From Lewinellaceae bacterium (GTDB taxonomy: Bacteria; Bacteroidota; Bacteroidia; Chitinophagales; Saprospiraceae): DNA of 64,000 bases. This document shows, one piece after another, positions 62,308 through 64,000 of the stretch. The notes below the pieces were generated by a model. It was given only the letters and a program-made list of their open reading frames with translations, was not told the DNA's origin and made no database searches. The number at the start of each line of letters is the position of its first letter. Within the stretch, counting starts at the first letter, position 1. The stretch spans positions 103,501 to 167,500 of the forward strand of contig JACJYG010000008.1 of assembly GCA_020636215.1 (NCBI GenBank), in the 5' to 3' direction. A program made the translations under genes and the position numbers.

Positions 62308-64000
<1,693 letters not shown>

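Overview
The window comes from a Bacteroidota chromosome, most likely a marine or activated-sludge Saprospiria (Lewinella/Haliscomenobacter-like) relative. The phylum call is firm. It rests on a SusC/SusD pair, DUF4270, DUF4290, DUF4286, DUF3078 and DUF6913 proteins, a LytS/LytTR pair, a stand-alone N-terminal glycogen-synthase domain, a fused E1 alpha/beta 2-oxoacid dehydrogenase, a MurA with Asp in place of the catalytic Cys, and TAnnTTTG-type -7 boxes without strong Shine-Dalgarno sequences. The class-level call is inference from gene order and the moderate GC content.

Layout. 0.1-2.5 kb: accA, a DUF6913 gene and dapA in one + strand run. 2.5-7.3 kb: a LytTR regulator and its sensor kinase, divergent from a TonB-dependent receptor. 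7.4-13.5 kb: a YdjM-like membrane hydrolase, a FadL-type barrel, a Tyr/Trp- and Ser/Arg-rich secreted protein, then proS with an attenuator-like leader. 13.5-17.9 kb: an octamer tandem repeat, then a very large cyclase-AAA-TPR protein. 17.9-18.1 kb: a 145-bp MITE-like element with an 11-bp target duplication. 18.1-22.0 kb: an esterase, PepA and ATP-grasp operon on the - strand. 22.5-29.2 kb: a pseudo-receiver regulator followed by susC, susD and a small secreted protein. 29.2-35.7 kb: a small barrel protein, a decayed secreted-protein gene, a 1040-residue metalloprotease/beta-propeller/barrel protein and an M14 peptidase. 35.8-41.9 kb: moaE, a PPP phosphatase, an inositol-monophosphatase-like protein, a mevalonate kinase and the fused E1. 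41.9-50.2 kb: panC-panD, divergent from glgA-like, DUF4270, glmS, DUF4290, murA and DUF4286. 50.2-61.6 kb: rlmN, Xaa-Pro aminopeptidase, rpoN, a class III aminotransferase, a GH25 lysozyme, an M20 peptidase, a DUF3078 protein, an MscS-like channel, a small hypothetical protein and an ECF sigma factor. 61.9-64.0 kb: the distal end of an rRNA operon on the - strand (terminator, 5S, spacer with palindromes, 3' part of 23S).

Most of the window is housekeeping: fatty-acid, lysine/peptidoglycan, pantothenate, amino-sugar and isoprenoid synthesis, with translation genes. Layered on this is outer-membrane nutrient uptake and peptide degradation (SusCD, TonB receptor, PepA, M14, M20, M24 and gluzincin peptidases), which suits a protein- and polymer-degrading heterotroph. 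I see no CRISPR array, prophage, tRNA gene or complete insertion sequence. The least ordinary features are the MITE-like element, the Glu-for-Asp response regulator, the split-site double cyclase, the proS leader hairpin and the three-domain surface protease.
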